DNA of 64,000 nt from Akanthomyces muscarius (Eukaryota; Ascomycota; Sordariomycetes; Hypocreales; Cordycipitaceae). A program made the position numbers and the translations under genes. Below, in pieces: positions 1 through 10,753 of the stretch. Each line of letters opens with the position of its first letter. Position 1 is the stretch's first letter. The stretch is taken from NCBI RefSeq assembly GCF_028009165.1, contig NC_079243.1, forward strand, positions 2,480,001 to 2,544,000. Direction: 5' to 3'. The notes under the pieces were generated by a model that was not told the origin of the DNA, searched no databases, and saw only the letters and a list, made by a program, of their open reading frames with translations.

Positions 1-3000
1 CGGCGCTTGCATGAGAAAGGCTAGAAGGTCCGTGGTGGCTCTCGCGGCCCTCTTGCGTGCATCGAGGCTGCAGGTATGTCTTGGTATCGGCCTCACCAAC
101 AGCATCTTGCCAACTGCAGACGGGCAAGTCAGCAGAAGTACCAGTAGTTCTTCTGCGCCGTTGGAGGCCCGGCCCCTCCGCCCCTCCACTCCGGGGGCTA
201 AATACTGCTGCTGGATATTGGATTGCTGGGGCACATATGTACCAGGGTGCAGTGGGCGGAAGAGGGTGTTGCGGCAAGACAGACAAGCATCCTGCCTGGC
301 ACGCCTGGTCCCTTGGCCGTGCATAGCCGTGTCTTGTGCAAGAGGCGCCGCGACCGTGTTCCTTTTGTAAGCAGGCACGCAGGGTCATAAGAAAGGGACA
401 GGTAAGAGGCCGAGCAGAAACGCCGTCGAGATCCGTAGCAAAGCGGCCAATAGTCAGTCACAGGACTTCCACCATGCAAGCCCAAGCCCGGCCGGCGGAA
501 GGTGGGCTGGGCTGGAACTGGCTCGACATGTCTCTCTCTCCACACCACAACCACGGGATGGGTGGACAAGGCGCCGGCAGTCAGTGGTACCTTGCGACAT
601 GCGAGCTGCAGTAAAGGAGGGGAGGGGTCCGTGAAATATGGTCTGGTGCGGCAGCTCAAGTCAGGCCAGGTTGTCAGGTTGTCAGGTTGCTGGTGGTGCT
701 GGTGCGGGTGCTGGTTGTTTGCATTGATTGTCATCGCCGGAAATTCATGATTGGTGCGCGACGAAGATGCTGCCACACGCAGTCTAGATTGCAGTCAGCG
801 ATTTACAGCAGACGGACAGACTGAGAAAGTCGGAAGCAGTAAAAGCGGTGCGCCTTACGTTTTGACTCGAGAGGCCGAAAGAAAGTACCCGTGATGCAGG
901 CTTGCAAACGCGTACTACGTGATAGGTAGCTGGACTGGAGCTCCTTTTGGTCGTCTGTATGCAGAGCTTACTGGAGATGGTTGGTCACGCCGTCTTGTGT
1001 CTTTATGCCGGCAGTAGGCAGATCTGTTCCCATCTCGTGGATTTGTAAATTGTGTTTGCGGCCGGAGAATTTGGTGTGGGTGGTGTCGTGAGCCCTGGTC
1101 GTTGTGGTTGTGGTGGTGATGGTGGCTGTCGGATGTGTGAGGCGCCCACCATGTCGAATACCTAGTTACTCAGTAGCCAATGGACAAGATGGCGAGGAAA
1201 CGCTGCCACAGTGGGCAAGACGAGGCAGGTCACTGGCTTCTTCTGGTTGCCAGCTGCTACTTAGCTGCTGGTCCTCGTTTCGGTTTGCTTCTTGTTCCGC
1301 ATTTGACCGTTTTCTTGTCCGGAGCGGGCATCCGTGGTGGCCGGCTAATAAGGAGGATTCCTTGGGGGGGTCGAATGGAGACCGGGGAGGGGGCCAGGGC
1401 GTGCCAGGTGGCGCGATTATCGATGGATACTGGGATCAGAGTCGGCTCTTGTATGCAGCCATGTCTGCATGTTTTTGTGTTGGCACGCTGCAAGCTGCAA
1501 GCCTGCGAGGTTGCAACGCCTCGGAGAGGGCGAGGGCGGATGGAGGAGAAAAGTGATGCTGGGCGTGGGAGGCGTTTGCGTTTGCAAGTGCGTTAATGAC
1601 AGCACCAGCAATTGAAAATGCCCAAGGTAAGTTGGTAATCAACAATGCTGCTGCCACTACGATGTCATACGTACTTGAAGGTAGCAGTAGCATTTATCAT
1701 CATCGTCTTTCTGTTATTATATTTGCTGATAGTCCGGTGGCACCTGGTGCTGGTCTGTCTCTTGGTCCCGTCTGCAGTCTGCAGCAGGCTTCTGCAGCGT
1801 CAGGCTGGCCGCTCTCCGCCCAGCTGCTGGCGGCGGCCACCCAACCACCAACGCACCCCAACATCCCCCCACTTGGCCAACACCTGTCCTGTCACACAGG
1901 GTTTTTAGTGCCAAAAGCCAGACCAGCAGGCCCAGACTCGCTCCGGTGCCGCTGGTCTGTCACCGAGGGCTGCTTTAGCGTGCTGCAACCTGCTGCAGGT
2001 TTTATTAGCTGGAGGGATTAATTTTTGTTTCTCTGGTTTGCTATCTACCCAGGTAGTTTTTTCATCTTGTTTTGTAAAACTGGGGGCTGCCGGCATTGAG
2101 CTGCAAGGTCGCGGGGTATTGTGCCGCATCTAGGTAGATTTAAGACACGGACACCTGGCCAGAAGTCGGAATCCAGAACTGACTGTTTGGTGATGTCAAG
2201 TAGGTATCGGCAAGGTAAAGAGGAAAAGCACTGCCAACTTCCGCGCTATTCCAGACAAGGTTCCAATTCCAGCTGGTCCGCAGCATTGTCAACAGTGACA
2301 GCATCGCTGCAGTCATGCTGCCAAGGTCCATCCATGCCCGTCTTTACCTATGCCGCCACAGAGTTACATTCAAAGAGGACAAAGTACATGGAACCATCAA
2401 GCCACCGCACCAACTAGCCCTCCTTCTGCCGGCGAGCGGAGAACCGGCGCTGCTGGTAGAGGCTGCAACCAGTGGCCAAACCTATTGGCTTATTGGCCGA
2501 CCAGGGTGCCGATGCCACAGAGGAGCATGTCTTTGCGCGACGGCTTGCATTGGTGCATTGCATTGGCTAGGGTTGTCTTCAGCTATCCCCATAAGTCGTT
2601 GGCATTTGTACTGATACTTGTGACGAGACCACGGCTTGGGTCTGCTATTTATTGTCCATGAGCAACTATATTACTTCAGTTTATATTACTTTACACATCC
2701 ATTGCCCAAGCCGTCCACCTGCATGCCGTCCGTCTCTTGGTTTGCCGTCAAGCCGCCCCCACCGTTGAAATACAGGCGCTATCCACTGAAGAAACACCCC
2801 CGCAATACCTACCCTGATCACCGGTCTTGTAACGCCGTGGTTGGCAGTTCACAGCGCCGTCGTCCACTAAACTCGCTAACCTGCCCCCTCTACGCCCTCA
2901 TTTGCTCCTCTTGGCGACCTTTTTCTGTCGGCTGCCCCCCTCCTTTGCTCCCTTCCGGGCTCTTTCCCACCAAAAGGTGCAACGTGCAACACGGCCGGCC

Positions 3001-3304
3001 AAAAGCACCAGCTGCCCACCACCACACCTTTCTTCTCCTCCCACGAGGCCATCACCACCACCGTCACTCTTTCTCCCTCCTCATACATCACATTCTATTC
3101 ACACGTCTTCTCCTTGCTTGGGCTCTCACATTATTTCCCTTGCGTTTCTCAATTGCATCGCGAGGCCATGACGATTGCATCTAAAGGCTGCTCTTTATAG
3201 CACTCGCACACCCTAGCAAACGCCCACCATCCACACGCACCACTGCCAGCCAAAGAGGGGAAACGAACGGTCTTGATATCCAGACTAAAAACCACCAACT
3301 ACCC
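1..3304. other. Gene-free upstream interval
   Basis: No convincing gene is visible on either strand. The open frames here are short, overlap one another, lack recognisable domains and often begin at non-ATG codons. Short direct repeats of a GTCAGGTT unit occur near 672-692. The last 600 bases are rich in C and T on the plus strand, as is common in fungal promoters and 5' leaders, and probably belong to the gene starting at 3305. Confidence 0.6.
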
Positions 3305-4576
3305 ATGCACGCCGTGTCGCGACCTGTTCTTCCCTTTTCATCTGTAAATATGCACAGCTATTCAAAGGTCGGTGGCTCGTCCGATTTTGCTGCTCGCTAC
3401 CCAACACGCATCTTGGTCGGCTATTGGCTCTACTCGTCTGAGCCCGAGCCAGACCAACACGCCGTCTACGGCATCCTCAGCAGGGACGGCAAGCTACGCT
3501 TCAAGCTCGTCTCTGAGACACGCGACGGCAAGAATATCCGCGGCAACTACCCACCTCCCTCAGAAACATGGCTCATTCACGAAGAGATTGTCCTTCTCCC
3601 TCATCTTCACGACCTGAACCGCCTGGGCATGAAAGAGTACTGCCGCGAGCGGGGTAGGCAAATTACCAACGGCGAAGACCCCGCCGACATCGAGGCCAAC
3701 GTGAAAAAGGCCGTCGAGTACGCCGAACGTGTCTCAACCACCGGCGAAGGCCAACGGCCGCGCAATCTCCGCTGGGAGCGTGAAAAGTGCGCCGACCGTC
3801 AGCGCGCCATTCGCAAAATTGGCACGGCCAGCGCCCAAGCCAAGGCTATGCACGAAAAGGCCAATGGCATCAAGCCCGCCTCACCACCCTCGCACCTGGA
3901 CCTCTCCCACCCTGTTCAGAAGCCACCCTCACACCACCGCACCTCATCCACCAGCTCCAGAAAGAGACGATCTGCCTCGCCTCTCGCCGACGAACTCAAT
4001 GCCACCGACAGGGACCCATACAAAGCTTCGTCACCCCGAGCCCGTGGCCATCGCCTGCCCAATGATCGTCCCACCTCATCGTCCTTTCGCGCCGCCAATG
4101 TCAAGGTAGACGAGGACACGGATCGTCTGCCGCCGCTCAAAGCTTTCCGTGCCGTCAACGGTCTCGACGAACAAGAGCGCCTGCCGCCTCTGCACGCCAC
4201 GCTGGCCGCCGAGGGCATGGATCTCGACGACAAGGAGCGCTTGCCCCCGATTCAGTCCATTGCGCCCAAACCTGCGCGTCAGCCTCTTCCACAACACCCT
4301 TACGGCTCCGCACCGGCGCCGCGCAAGGCCTTACCGACGACGGCTCACAGGAAGAGCATGTCCGCCGATGGCAGGACCATTGTCGTCGCCAGCCCGCCGA
4401 CAGGTGACGAGGACGATGAAGATGGCCCGAGGACGACGGTGGTAAACGGCGTCACCTATGTGCGCAGATCAAACGGTTCCTTCAAGGGCAAGCTCGTCTC
4501 ACCGGGCAAAATTATCACAATTGAGGGGCAGGACTATGTCGAGTACTGCGTGCTGGCCAAGCTGTCGTTTGTATAA
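3305..4576 (+). CDS. Conserved fungal hypothetical protein, 423 aa
   Basis: A single uninterrupted frame of 423 codons starts at ATG 3305; a second in-frame ATG at codon 16 is an alternative start. The N-terminal third (about residues 20-170) looks globular and ordered, with the pieces YWLYSSEPEPDQHAVYG and LRFKLVSETRDGKNIRGNY. A charged helical stretch follows (about 130-185). The middle (190-370) is low-complexity, rich in Pro, Ser, Arg and Asp. It holds three spaced copies of a [DE]RLPP[LI] motif (about residues 275-315). The last 50 residues become ordered again (VVNGVTYVRRSNGSFKGKLV). There is no signal peptide or membrane segment. I do not recognise a family with an assigned function. 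GC-rich third positions and the ordered termini argue that it is a real gene. Confidence 0.8.
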   Translation: MHAVSRPVLPFSSVNMHSYSKVGGSSDFAARYPTRILVGYWLYSSEPEPDQHAVYGILSRDGKLRFKLVSETRDGKNIRGNYPPPSETWLIHEEIVLLPHLHDLNRLGMKEYCRERGRQITNGEDPADIEANVKKAVEYAERVSTTGEGQRPRNLRWEREKCADRQRAIRKIGTASAQAKAMHEKANGIKPASPPSHLDLSHPVQKPPSHHRTSSTSSRKRRSASPLADELNATDRDPYKASSPRARGHRLPNDRPTSSSFRAANVKVDEDTDRLPPLKAFRAVNGLDEQERLPPLHATLAAEGMDLDDKERLPPIQSIAPKPARQPLPQHPYGSAPAPRKALPTTAHRKSMSADGRTIVVASPPTGDEDDEDGPRTTVVNGVTYVRRSNGSFKGKLVSPGKIITIEGQDYVEYCVLAKLSFV

Positions 4577-5775
4577 GACAGGACCGGACATGATGCCGTA
4601 ATGCATCCACGGTCTATATTGCATAAGCGAAATTCCTTTTTTTATTTTATCTCTCTGCTCTTGTCATCTTTTTGTTAGTTTGTGCACATATCTGGCTCAC
4701 ATATTGGATTTTTGTGTATTTTCTCGGTTCGAAGGAGACAACCTGGAGGTTGCTCAAGACTTGGAGTTGTATATAGGTGACTGGCGCCCAAAATGATGAT
4801 ATAACGTGGCACGTTGAGTTCATAAACTATAGGCTCTTTTCTCTGTACATGACGGCGGTGCTTGCTTATGTTGGGTGATGCAGGGAACCGACCATTAGAG
4901 TTATGACACCAACGACGGCAACAGAAATTAGTCAGAATACATGCGACTCGATCTGTCGATTTTGGAAGAATGGGGATTTATTCACATGCCATGACGCTTC
5001 GGCGATTGGACGCTGAAATTGTGCAGGTCTCTTATCGCCGCTGCTGATCGTCTTGATCGGGCAATTCCAAATCGCCAAGGCCCCATCAATGCCGCGGCAG
5101 TCCCAAGAGCGGCCAATCATGAAAAGAAAACAGGCGGTCCATTGTTTCAAACTATCGAAAAAACCGTTATCAGCCAAATTGGCAGATACGTCATGCTCAT
5201 TTGTAAGCTACTCTCCGAATTTCCGGAAAGGAAAAAAGCTCTCAGACAAATCCACACTGGGGAAGCTTGGGCCATGTGGGTTCCGGTTTTCGAAGCTGTC
5301 TTGCCTGCTCTTCTCATCTGGTGGCGGTAGAATTTCTAAAACGGGCGGTTTGGCTTTCCACTAGCTTCGAATCTAGCCACAGAGCAGCTTTACTAATTAA
5401 GATGCTTACAATCCCGGTTGCGCAGAATCTGAAAATGGAGAGGAACGTCCGCAACGCTAAACTAACGAGGGAAGCAAAGTGGCGCGCCCGCACCCGAGCT
5501 CCGGCGAGCCCGGGTATCAAGACACCGAAATTTTGTCGGCGTTTTGACTTTTCCATCTTGTCACCGGCCCGTCATCGATCTCCGCTTCGTTTATTGGCAG
5601 TTGAACTGGGCAATTCCATGTGGGTTTAAGTACAGGCTTCTCCCCCGACCCTAAAGTCGATCTATTTTCATCCCATTCTTCAATTGCTCGACCAGACCTT
5701 TCACCGCCACCGTTATTATAGTTGTCAGAGTAAAAGGACGAATTTGAGTTACCACACAAAACACCGATTCACACC
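4577..5775. other. Intergenic region, 1.2 kb
   Basis: The first 200 bases are T-rich and probably contain the 3' UTR of the upstream gene. Nothing else coding or structural is recognised. The end of the interval is the promoter and leader of the alcohol dehydrogenase gene. Confidence 0.5.
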
Positions 5776-6939
5776 ATGCCTTCGTTTACCGTCTACAAGG
5801 GCGCTGCCGATGGCACGCCCGTCAAGAGCACCACATCCAAGCCCGACGAGCTCGTCAGCGACCAGGTCCTCCTCAAGGTCCTTGCCTCGGGCGTTTGCGG
5901 CACCGGTACGTTTTCCCTGTTTCCCCGAGGCCAATGCTCGAAATTACAGTCACTAACACGTTGTACCCCCAGATCTTCACTACGTACGTTTTCAACCCGC
6001 TTCATGGTTTTGATTGACGGGGACTTCATTTTCTAACAACCTCGACAGCGTAAGAAGGACATGGTCCTCGGCCATGAAGGCGTCGGCGAGGTGCAGGCCG
6101 TCGGCCCCGAGGTCCGCCATCTGCAGGTCGGCCAGCGCGTCGGCTGGGGCTACCAGACGGGCTGCTGCGGGCTCTGCAAGCAGTGCCTTACGGGTAACGA
6201 GACGTACTGCTCCCAGCGCCAGATGTACGGCTCGGCCTCGCCCGACCAGGGCAGCTTCGCGGCGCAGGCCGTCTGGCGCGAGCCCTTTCTGTTCCCGCTC
6301 CCTGAGGGCCTGAGCAGCGCCGACGCCGCGCCGCTGCAGTGCGGCGGCGCCACCGTCTTCACCGCGCTGCAGGGCGTCAAGCCGACCGATACCGTCGGCA
6401 TCATTGGCGTCGGCGGCCTCGGCCACCTGGCGATTCAGTTTGCCAACAAGATGGGCTGCCGCGTCGTGGTGCTCTCCAGCTCAGACCGCAAGAAGGACGA
6501 GGCGACGCGCCTCGGCGGCCACCGCTTCATCGCGACGAGCAACCTGAAAAAGGGCGAGAAGAGCAAAGACGAGGATGTGTGGGAGCTCAACCGCCTGCTG
6601 GTGACGACGTCGTCCCTGCCGGACTGGGAGGTCATCATGCCGATGATGGCGATGCGCTCCGTCATCATGCCTCTGAGCGTCGGCGGCGGCGACCTGGTGG
6701 TGCCGTACGGGCCGGTGCTGACGCGCGGCGTCACGATCCAGAGTGCGCTCGTGGCGACGCGCGCCGTGCACAAGGAGATGCTGGCGTTTGCCGCGCGCCA
6801 CGGCGTCAAACCAGTCCTCGAGACGTTTCCGCTCAACGAAAAGGGCGCCAAGGAGGCCATGGACCGCCTGGAAAAGGGCCAGGTGCACTTCCGCGCGGTG
6901 CTGCTGCCGGAGGGGGAGGAGACCAAGCACAAGATTTAG
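5776..6939 (+). CDS. Zinc-dependent alcohol dehydrogenase (MDR superfamily), 343 aa
   Basis: The exons are 5776-5905, 5973-5983 and 6049-6939. The middle one is only 11 nt (codes D-L-H-Y together with the preceding G). Phases close exactly and both introns have GT-AG ends; the second has a CTAAC branch site. The product would be a zinc- and NAD(P)-dependent dehydrogenase. Visible motifs are the catalytic-zinc ligands Cys41 (GVCGTD) and His56-Glu57 (GHEGVG), a four-cysteine structural-zinc lobe (GCCGLCKQC then TYC, about residues 88-106), and the Rossmann signature GVGGLGHLA (about 172-180). Length fits the medium-chain family. The substrate cannot be read from the sequence. It is convergent with the HAD gene, with 146 bp between stops. 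There is no signal peptide, so it is probably cytosolic. Confidence 0.95.
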
Positions 6940-7085
6940 AGCGATGGTCCTGTATGAGTGGTAATGATGTATGACTGAGTTGAAGCGAGGCGCAGGCGGG
7001 TTGTTGAACAAAAAAACTACAAACTAGTTGTGGTTGAATTATATATATATTATCTTATTTCTTATTCTAGAAAGTAGGAAAAGAA

Positions 7086-7808
7086 TTATTGAAATTTAGC
7101 AATGATCTCGGGCAGAGTGTCCATGTTCTCGAGAAAGACATCCACCTCGCTCGACACATTCTCCATGTCCTCGTCAATATCGTCCGTCCAGCGCCGTATA
7201 TACACCGTCTTCATCCCGACCGCCTTGGCGCCCCTCAGATCAAACGCATGCGCAGCCACCATGACCACCTCCTCGGGCCTCACCCGCACCAGCTCCAGCG
7301 CCTTGTCGTACGCCCTCCGGTCCGGCTTGTACACGCCGAGCAGCTCGCTCGAGAAGAGCATGGCAAAGTGCGCGCCGAGGCCGCTCGCGCGCACCAGGTC
7401 CAGCTGCAGGCGCGTCGTGCCGTTGCCGTGCACAAACAGCTCCGGCCTCGGCTCGTCCTGGGCGGCGAGGCGCGCCAGCGCGGCGGCGACGTCGGGCCAC
7501 GCGCGCTGCGTGTGCCACGAGCGGATGAGGCGCGCGCGGACGGCGGGGTCGGCGAACAGCGCGGCGTGGGCGGGGAACTCGCGCTCGACGAGCGCGGCGA
7601 GCGTGCGCGCGAGGGTGAGGTCAATGTCCTCGGGGGCGGAGCCGGCGGCGAGGCGCGCCTGGTTGGAGAGGAAGTAGGCGCGGCGCCACTGCAGGGCCAA
7701 GGAGGAGGCCGAGGTGCGTGGGAAGGTGGTGGGCAGGGCCTGGGAGATGCTGCCGTGCCAGTCGAGGCATGTGCCCATGAAGTCGAAGAAAACAGCTTTT
7801 ACAGGCAT
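7086..7808 (-). CDS. HAD-superfamily hydrolase, haloacid dehalogenase-like type II, 240 aa
   Basis: This is an intronless frame from ATG 7808 to a stop at 7086. The N-terminus carries the HAD motif I with the likely nucleophile Asp9 (FFDFMGTCLDW). Further on are HGNGTTRLQ (motif II region), a conserved Lys in LLGVYKPDRRAYDKAL (motif III), and motif IV in VAAHAFDLRGAKAVGMKTVYIRR. This order and spacing fit the (S)-2-haloacid dehalogenase-like subfamily, in which an aspartate attacks the substrate. The fungal substrate is usually unknown and need not be a halogenated acid. There is no targeting signal. It is transcribed towards the alcohol dehydrogenase, and the short shared spacer is AT-rich. 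Confidence 0.93.
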   Translation of the reverse strand: MPVKAVFFDFMGTCLDWHGSISQALPTTFPRTSASSLALQWRRAYFLSNQARLAAGSAPEDIDLTLARTLAALVEREFPAHAALFADPAVRARLIRSWHTQRAWPDVAAALARLAAQDEPRPELFVHGNGTTRLQLDLVRASGLGAHFAMLFSSELLGVYKPDRRAYDKALELVRVRPEEVVMVAAHAFDLRGAKAVGMKTVYIRRWTDDIDEDMENVSSEVDVFLENMDTLPEIIAKFQ

Positions 7809-8874
7809 TTTTCTGACGAGTGTATATATGCTGAAAATGGCGCTGATGAGAATCGGGCTTGGATGTTATGCTTGGATGTGTAAATAGATGAGAGAGCCTG
7901 GAAGCAGTTGTGTCGTTGTGAACGTCGAACCAACAAAGGCCGCCCAGTCGACGAATGGCGTTACACCAATGACGGCCATGCCCCTCCGCTTGCGGCCGCA
8001 GCGCGACGGAGCTTATAAGTCAGGGTTTATTGACGCCACGACCATCGTCAGCCCTCTGGCTTTTAGCAACAAAATGGCATAAGATACTTCTGTCTTTCAT
8101 TTGCTCTAAAATAAATTGAGAGTATTTCCAACTTTTTGTTTGAAGAAGAGAAAACGAAGTGGCAAGTGCCGTTGTCGACATCGTGTGGGGTAACCGATGA
8201 CGTGCCCCGTGCGGCCGTACCCTGGACTTGCAACCGTCGGGAGAAAGGCTCGGCCGAGTCCGCCAAAAGTCCAAATGGAGATTCATTCGGGGGCTGCATA
8301 GCTAATGCGACGGATATAATGTAGATCATAGTACGCGACAATCTGAGAATTATCCATGGAATCTTTTATCTCGTCGTCGGCGCATTGTGTACTTGCTTTT
8401 GTGCCTTCACGCCTACGCACTGCCAAAATCTAAAGAAAGAATAACGAGGCTCCATGATATGTTTACTGTATTAATAATTTGCCCTGATTTAACTATTTTT
8501 TAATCGTCCCCTGCATGTTTCTGTTGTCTTGTTCCTCATCGGCTTGTCCTTCTTCACTGAGAAGCGAGTCGGAGTTACCTAGTGTGCGAATGCAAGCTAG
8601 TATTGCTCTGCCTCAGCCACCGTCGTAGTGCATCGTGGGCGTGCATACCTTTGCTTTGCTCTCATTGCTGGGAATATTCGAAGCCGAGAACGTAAGTGCT
8701 TGAAATGGAGCCTGAGGATCACCTTAAAAGAATGGCCATGCGACGTGGACAAGATGACGTTTTACGAGGGATAGCAAGACATCGCCAAAATGTATAAGTA
8801 AGGCGAATCACTCGGAAAAGGATCTGTAATATTGCATCCAGATTATTCGGCTCTACTTGCTTTCCTTTATAGCA
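7809..8874. other. Divergent intergenic region, 1.07 kb
   Basis: This is the shared upstream region of the HAD gene (minus) and the GH27 gene (plus). It has a relatively AT-rich middle (8440-8520). A TATA-like TATAAGTA lies near 8790, about 85 bp before the GH27 start. No coding sequence is recognised. Confidence 0.5.
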
Positions 8875-10364
8875 ATGCATGCGCAACGCCTCGTACTGGC
8901 CTTTGCAGCAACAGCTGCCTCAGCCGCCAACCTCAAGGTCATTTCATACAGCGAGACCTCGGGCGGCTTCACCACCCCCGCGCGCGGCTGGAACTCGTTT
9001 GGCCTGCAGGCCAACAATGCCGGCGCCAAATTTACCTTTGACCAGGACCATGTCATTGCGCAGTGCAACATTCTGGCATCCAAGAAGCTCGGCGCTGGCA
9101 AATACACTTACTGCAGCCTCGACTCGGGCTGGTCCGCCGGCTACAACGGCGACGAGTACGGGCGCATTATTTACGACGACTCCAAGTTTGACATTCCCAA
9201 GCTCGCGGACCACTTGCACGCCCAGGGCTTGCAGCTAGGGCTGTACGTCGTGCCGGGTGCGTTCCAGGCGGATCTGAACAAGACCATCCTGGGCACCGAT
9301 ACCAAAATCGGCGACGTCTGCTCCGGGGACGAAGGCTTGGCGCGATGCGTCTTTGACTATACCCGTCCCGAGGCGCAGACCTGGCACGACTCTGTCGTGA
9401 AGCAGTTTGCTGACTGGTAAGTTTCTACGCAGGGCTTTACGCCCACCGACCATGTCGAAATACCTAATCGCCTTCCATCAGGGGCGCCGACTTCATCAAA
9501 CTCGACTACATTACCCCCGGCTCGCCCGAGAACGGCCAGAAGCTGCCCGCCGACCAGTCCGCTGCCGTGCCGGCCTGGCGCACCGCCATCCTGCGCAGCG
9601 GACGGCCCATGCGCCTCGACATTTCCTGGAAGCTCGACCGCTCCCCGTCCTACTTTGGTATCTGGAATGCCAATGCCGACTCCATGCGCAGCGACCAGGA
9701 TATCAACAACAGCGGCTCGTCGACCTTTGTCCGGTGGGCGACGGTGCAGCGCGCCATTGAAAACTACAGACAGTGGATCGTCGCCGCGCTGGATATTTTC
9801 AACGACGGCGGCAATAAGCTCCGCGTGCGCCCGGACCTGGACAATTTATACGCGGGCAACGCGGACAGCGTCACTGGTGTCTCGGACGCGCAGCGCCGCA
9901 CCATCATGACGCACTGGATCGCCGCGGGCGCGAACCTCATCACGGGTTCGGACCTCACGAGGCTCGACGATCTCGGCCTGGAGCTGCTCACGAATGAGGA
10001 CGCGCTGGCCGTGGCGGATTTTGCGGCGACGTATCCCGTGCAGCCCCGGAACCCGGGCACCGGCGGCGGACAGGAAGCGAAGCAGCTGCAGGCGTGGATC
10101 GCCGGCCCGGAGCCGGCGAGCGGCCGGGCAGTGGTGGTGCTGGCCAACTACGGGCCGGATCAGGGCCAGGGCGGATTTGGTAGCAAGATGGCGGGAAGAC
10201 AAACGGTGTCAGTGACGTGGGAGGACTTGAGCCTGGATGAGAGTCGTGCGTACGAGGTCACAAATGTGTGGACAGGTGAAACGCAGGCTGTGGGAGAGCA
10301 GGGTGTGCGGGCAGGGCTAGACGAGGGCGAAACTGTGCTTTTCTGGGTGACTCGGGCAAATTAA
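8875..10364 (+). CDS. Secreted GH27 alpha-galactosidase, 474 aa
   Basis: The exons are 8875-9416 and 9482-10364, with a 65-bp GT-AG intron splitting the Trp181 codon. ATG 8875 starts a clean signal peptide (MHAQRLVLAFAATAASA), so secretion is expected. The mature protein begins with the GH27-type region containing RGWNSFG, then KYTYCSLDSGW, then HAQGLQLGLYVVPG. The (beta/alpha)8 barrel continues to DFIKLDY, where Asp189 is the expected catalytic nucleophile. The acid/base Asp is probably in MRSDQDINNSGS. A C-terminal beta domain follows. The family hydrolyses terminal alpha-galactosyl residues of plant galacto-oligosaccharides and galactomannans. The segment around the acid/base residue is diverged from the textbook motif, so substrate preference may differ. 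Confidence 0.93.
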
Positions 10365-10753
10365 ATGTCGAAGGGGGTTTTTTTTTTCCTTTCCCTCTTT
10401 TAAATATAGTGAGACACATATTCGAGCCAATAATGGGCTGCGACAAGTTGTTGTAAAGGCAAATTTGGGCGTTGGGCACAACTGTGAGGCGATCTACAGA
10501 TCAGCTTGCACACCTCAGCACAGCTGGACAAGGCGCGAGCGCCCAGAGCATATAAAACTCGGCGAAACCGAGCAGTTCATACAAAGTGGCCAGCATGTGT
10601 GACGTGGTTGAAATTGCACCGCTCCGCATCCTCTCTCTATCTTACTAGCCTGGCGCCGCCTTGGCCCGCTCACTCGGCCACTTATACAGCCGGCCAGCCT
10701 CTTTCTCCTCCGGGCAACCACATCGCATCTCCCGCCATATTAACATAAAAAAA
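10365..10753. other. Intergenic region with the FAS1-gene promoter
   Basis: It contains a T-rich 3' end for the GH27 gene (near 10378-10400) and the promoter of the next gene. No open frame of interest is present. Confidence 0.5.
10551..10557 (+). promoter_or_regulatory. TATA box of the FAS1-domain gene
   Basis: TATAAAA lies about 200 bp before ATG 10754 in an otherwise GC-richer spacer, a reasonable distance for a fungal core promoter with a leader of about 150 bases. It is a sequence match only. Confidence 0.5.

Noticed and set aside
198..776. 192-codon minus-strand frame at the left end
   Set aside because: Low-complexity translation without domain; competing frames on the other strand are equally long.
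2636..3184. 182-codon plus-strand frame before the first gene
   Set aside because: Translation of a CT-rich promoter region, rich in Pro, Leu, Ser and His; no conserved feature and a non-ATG start.
8857..8874. Upstream extension of the GH27 start
   Set aside because: The frame extends six codons upstream only from a TTG; ATG 8875 gives a textbook signal peptide.
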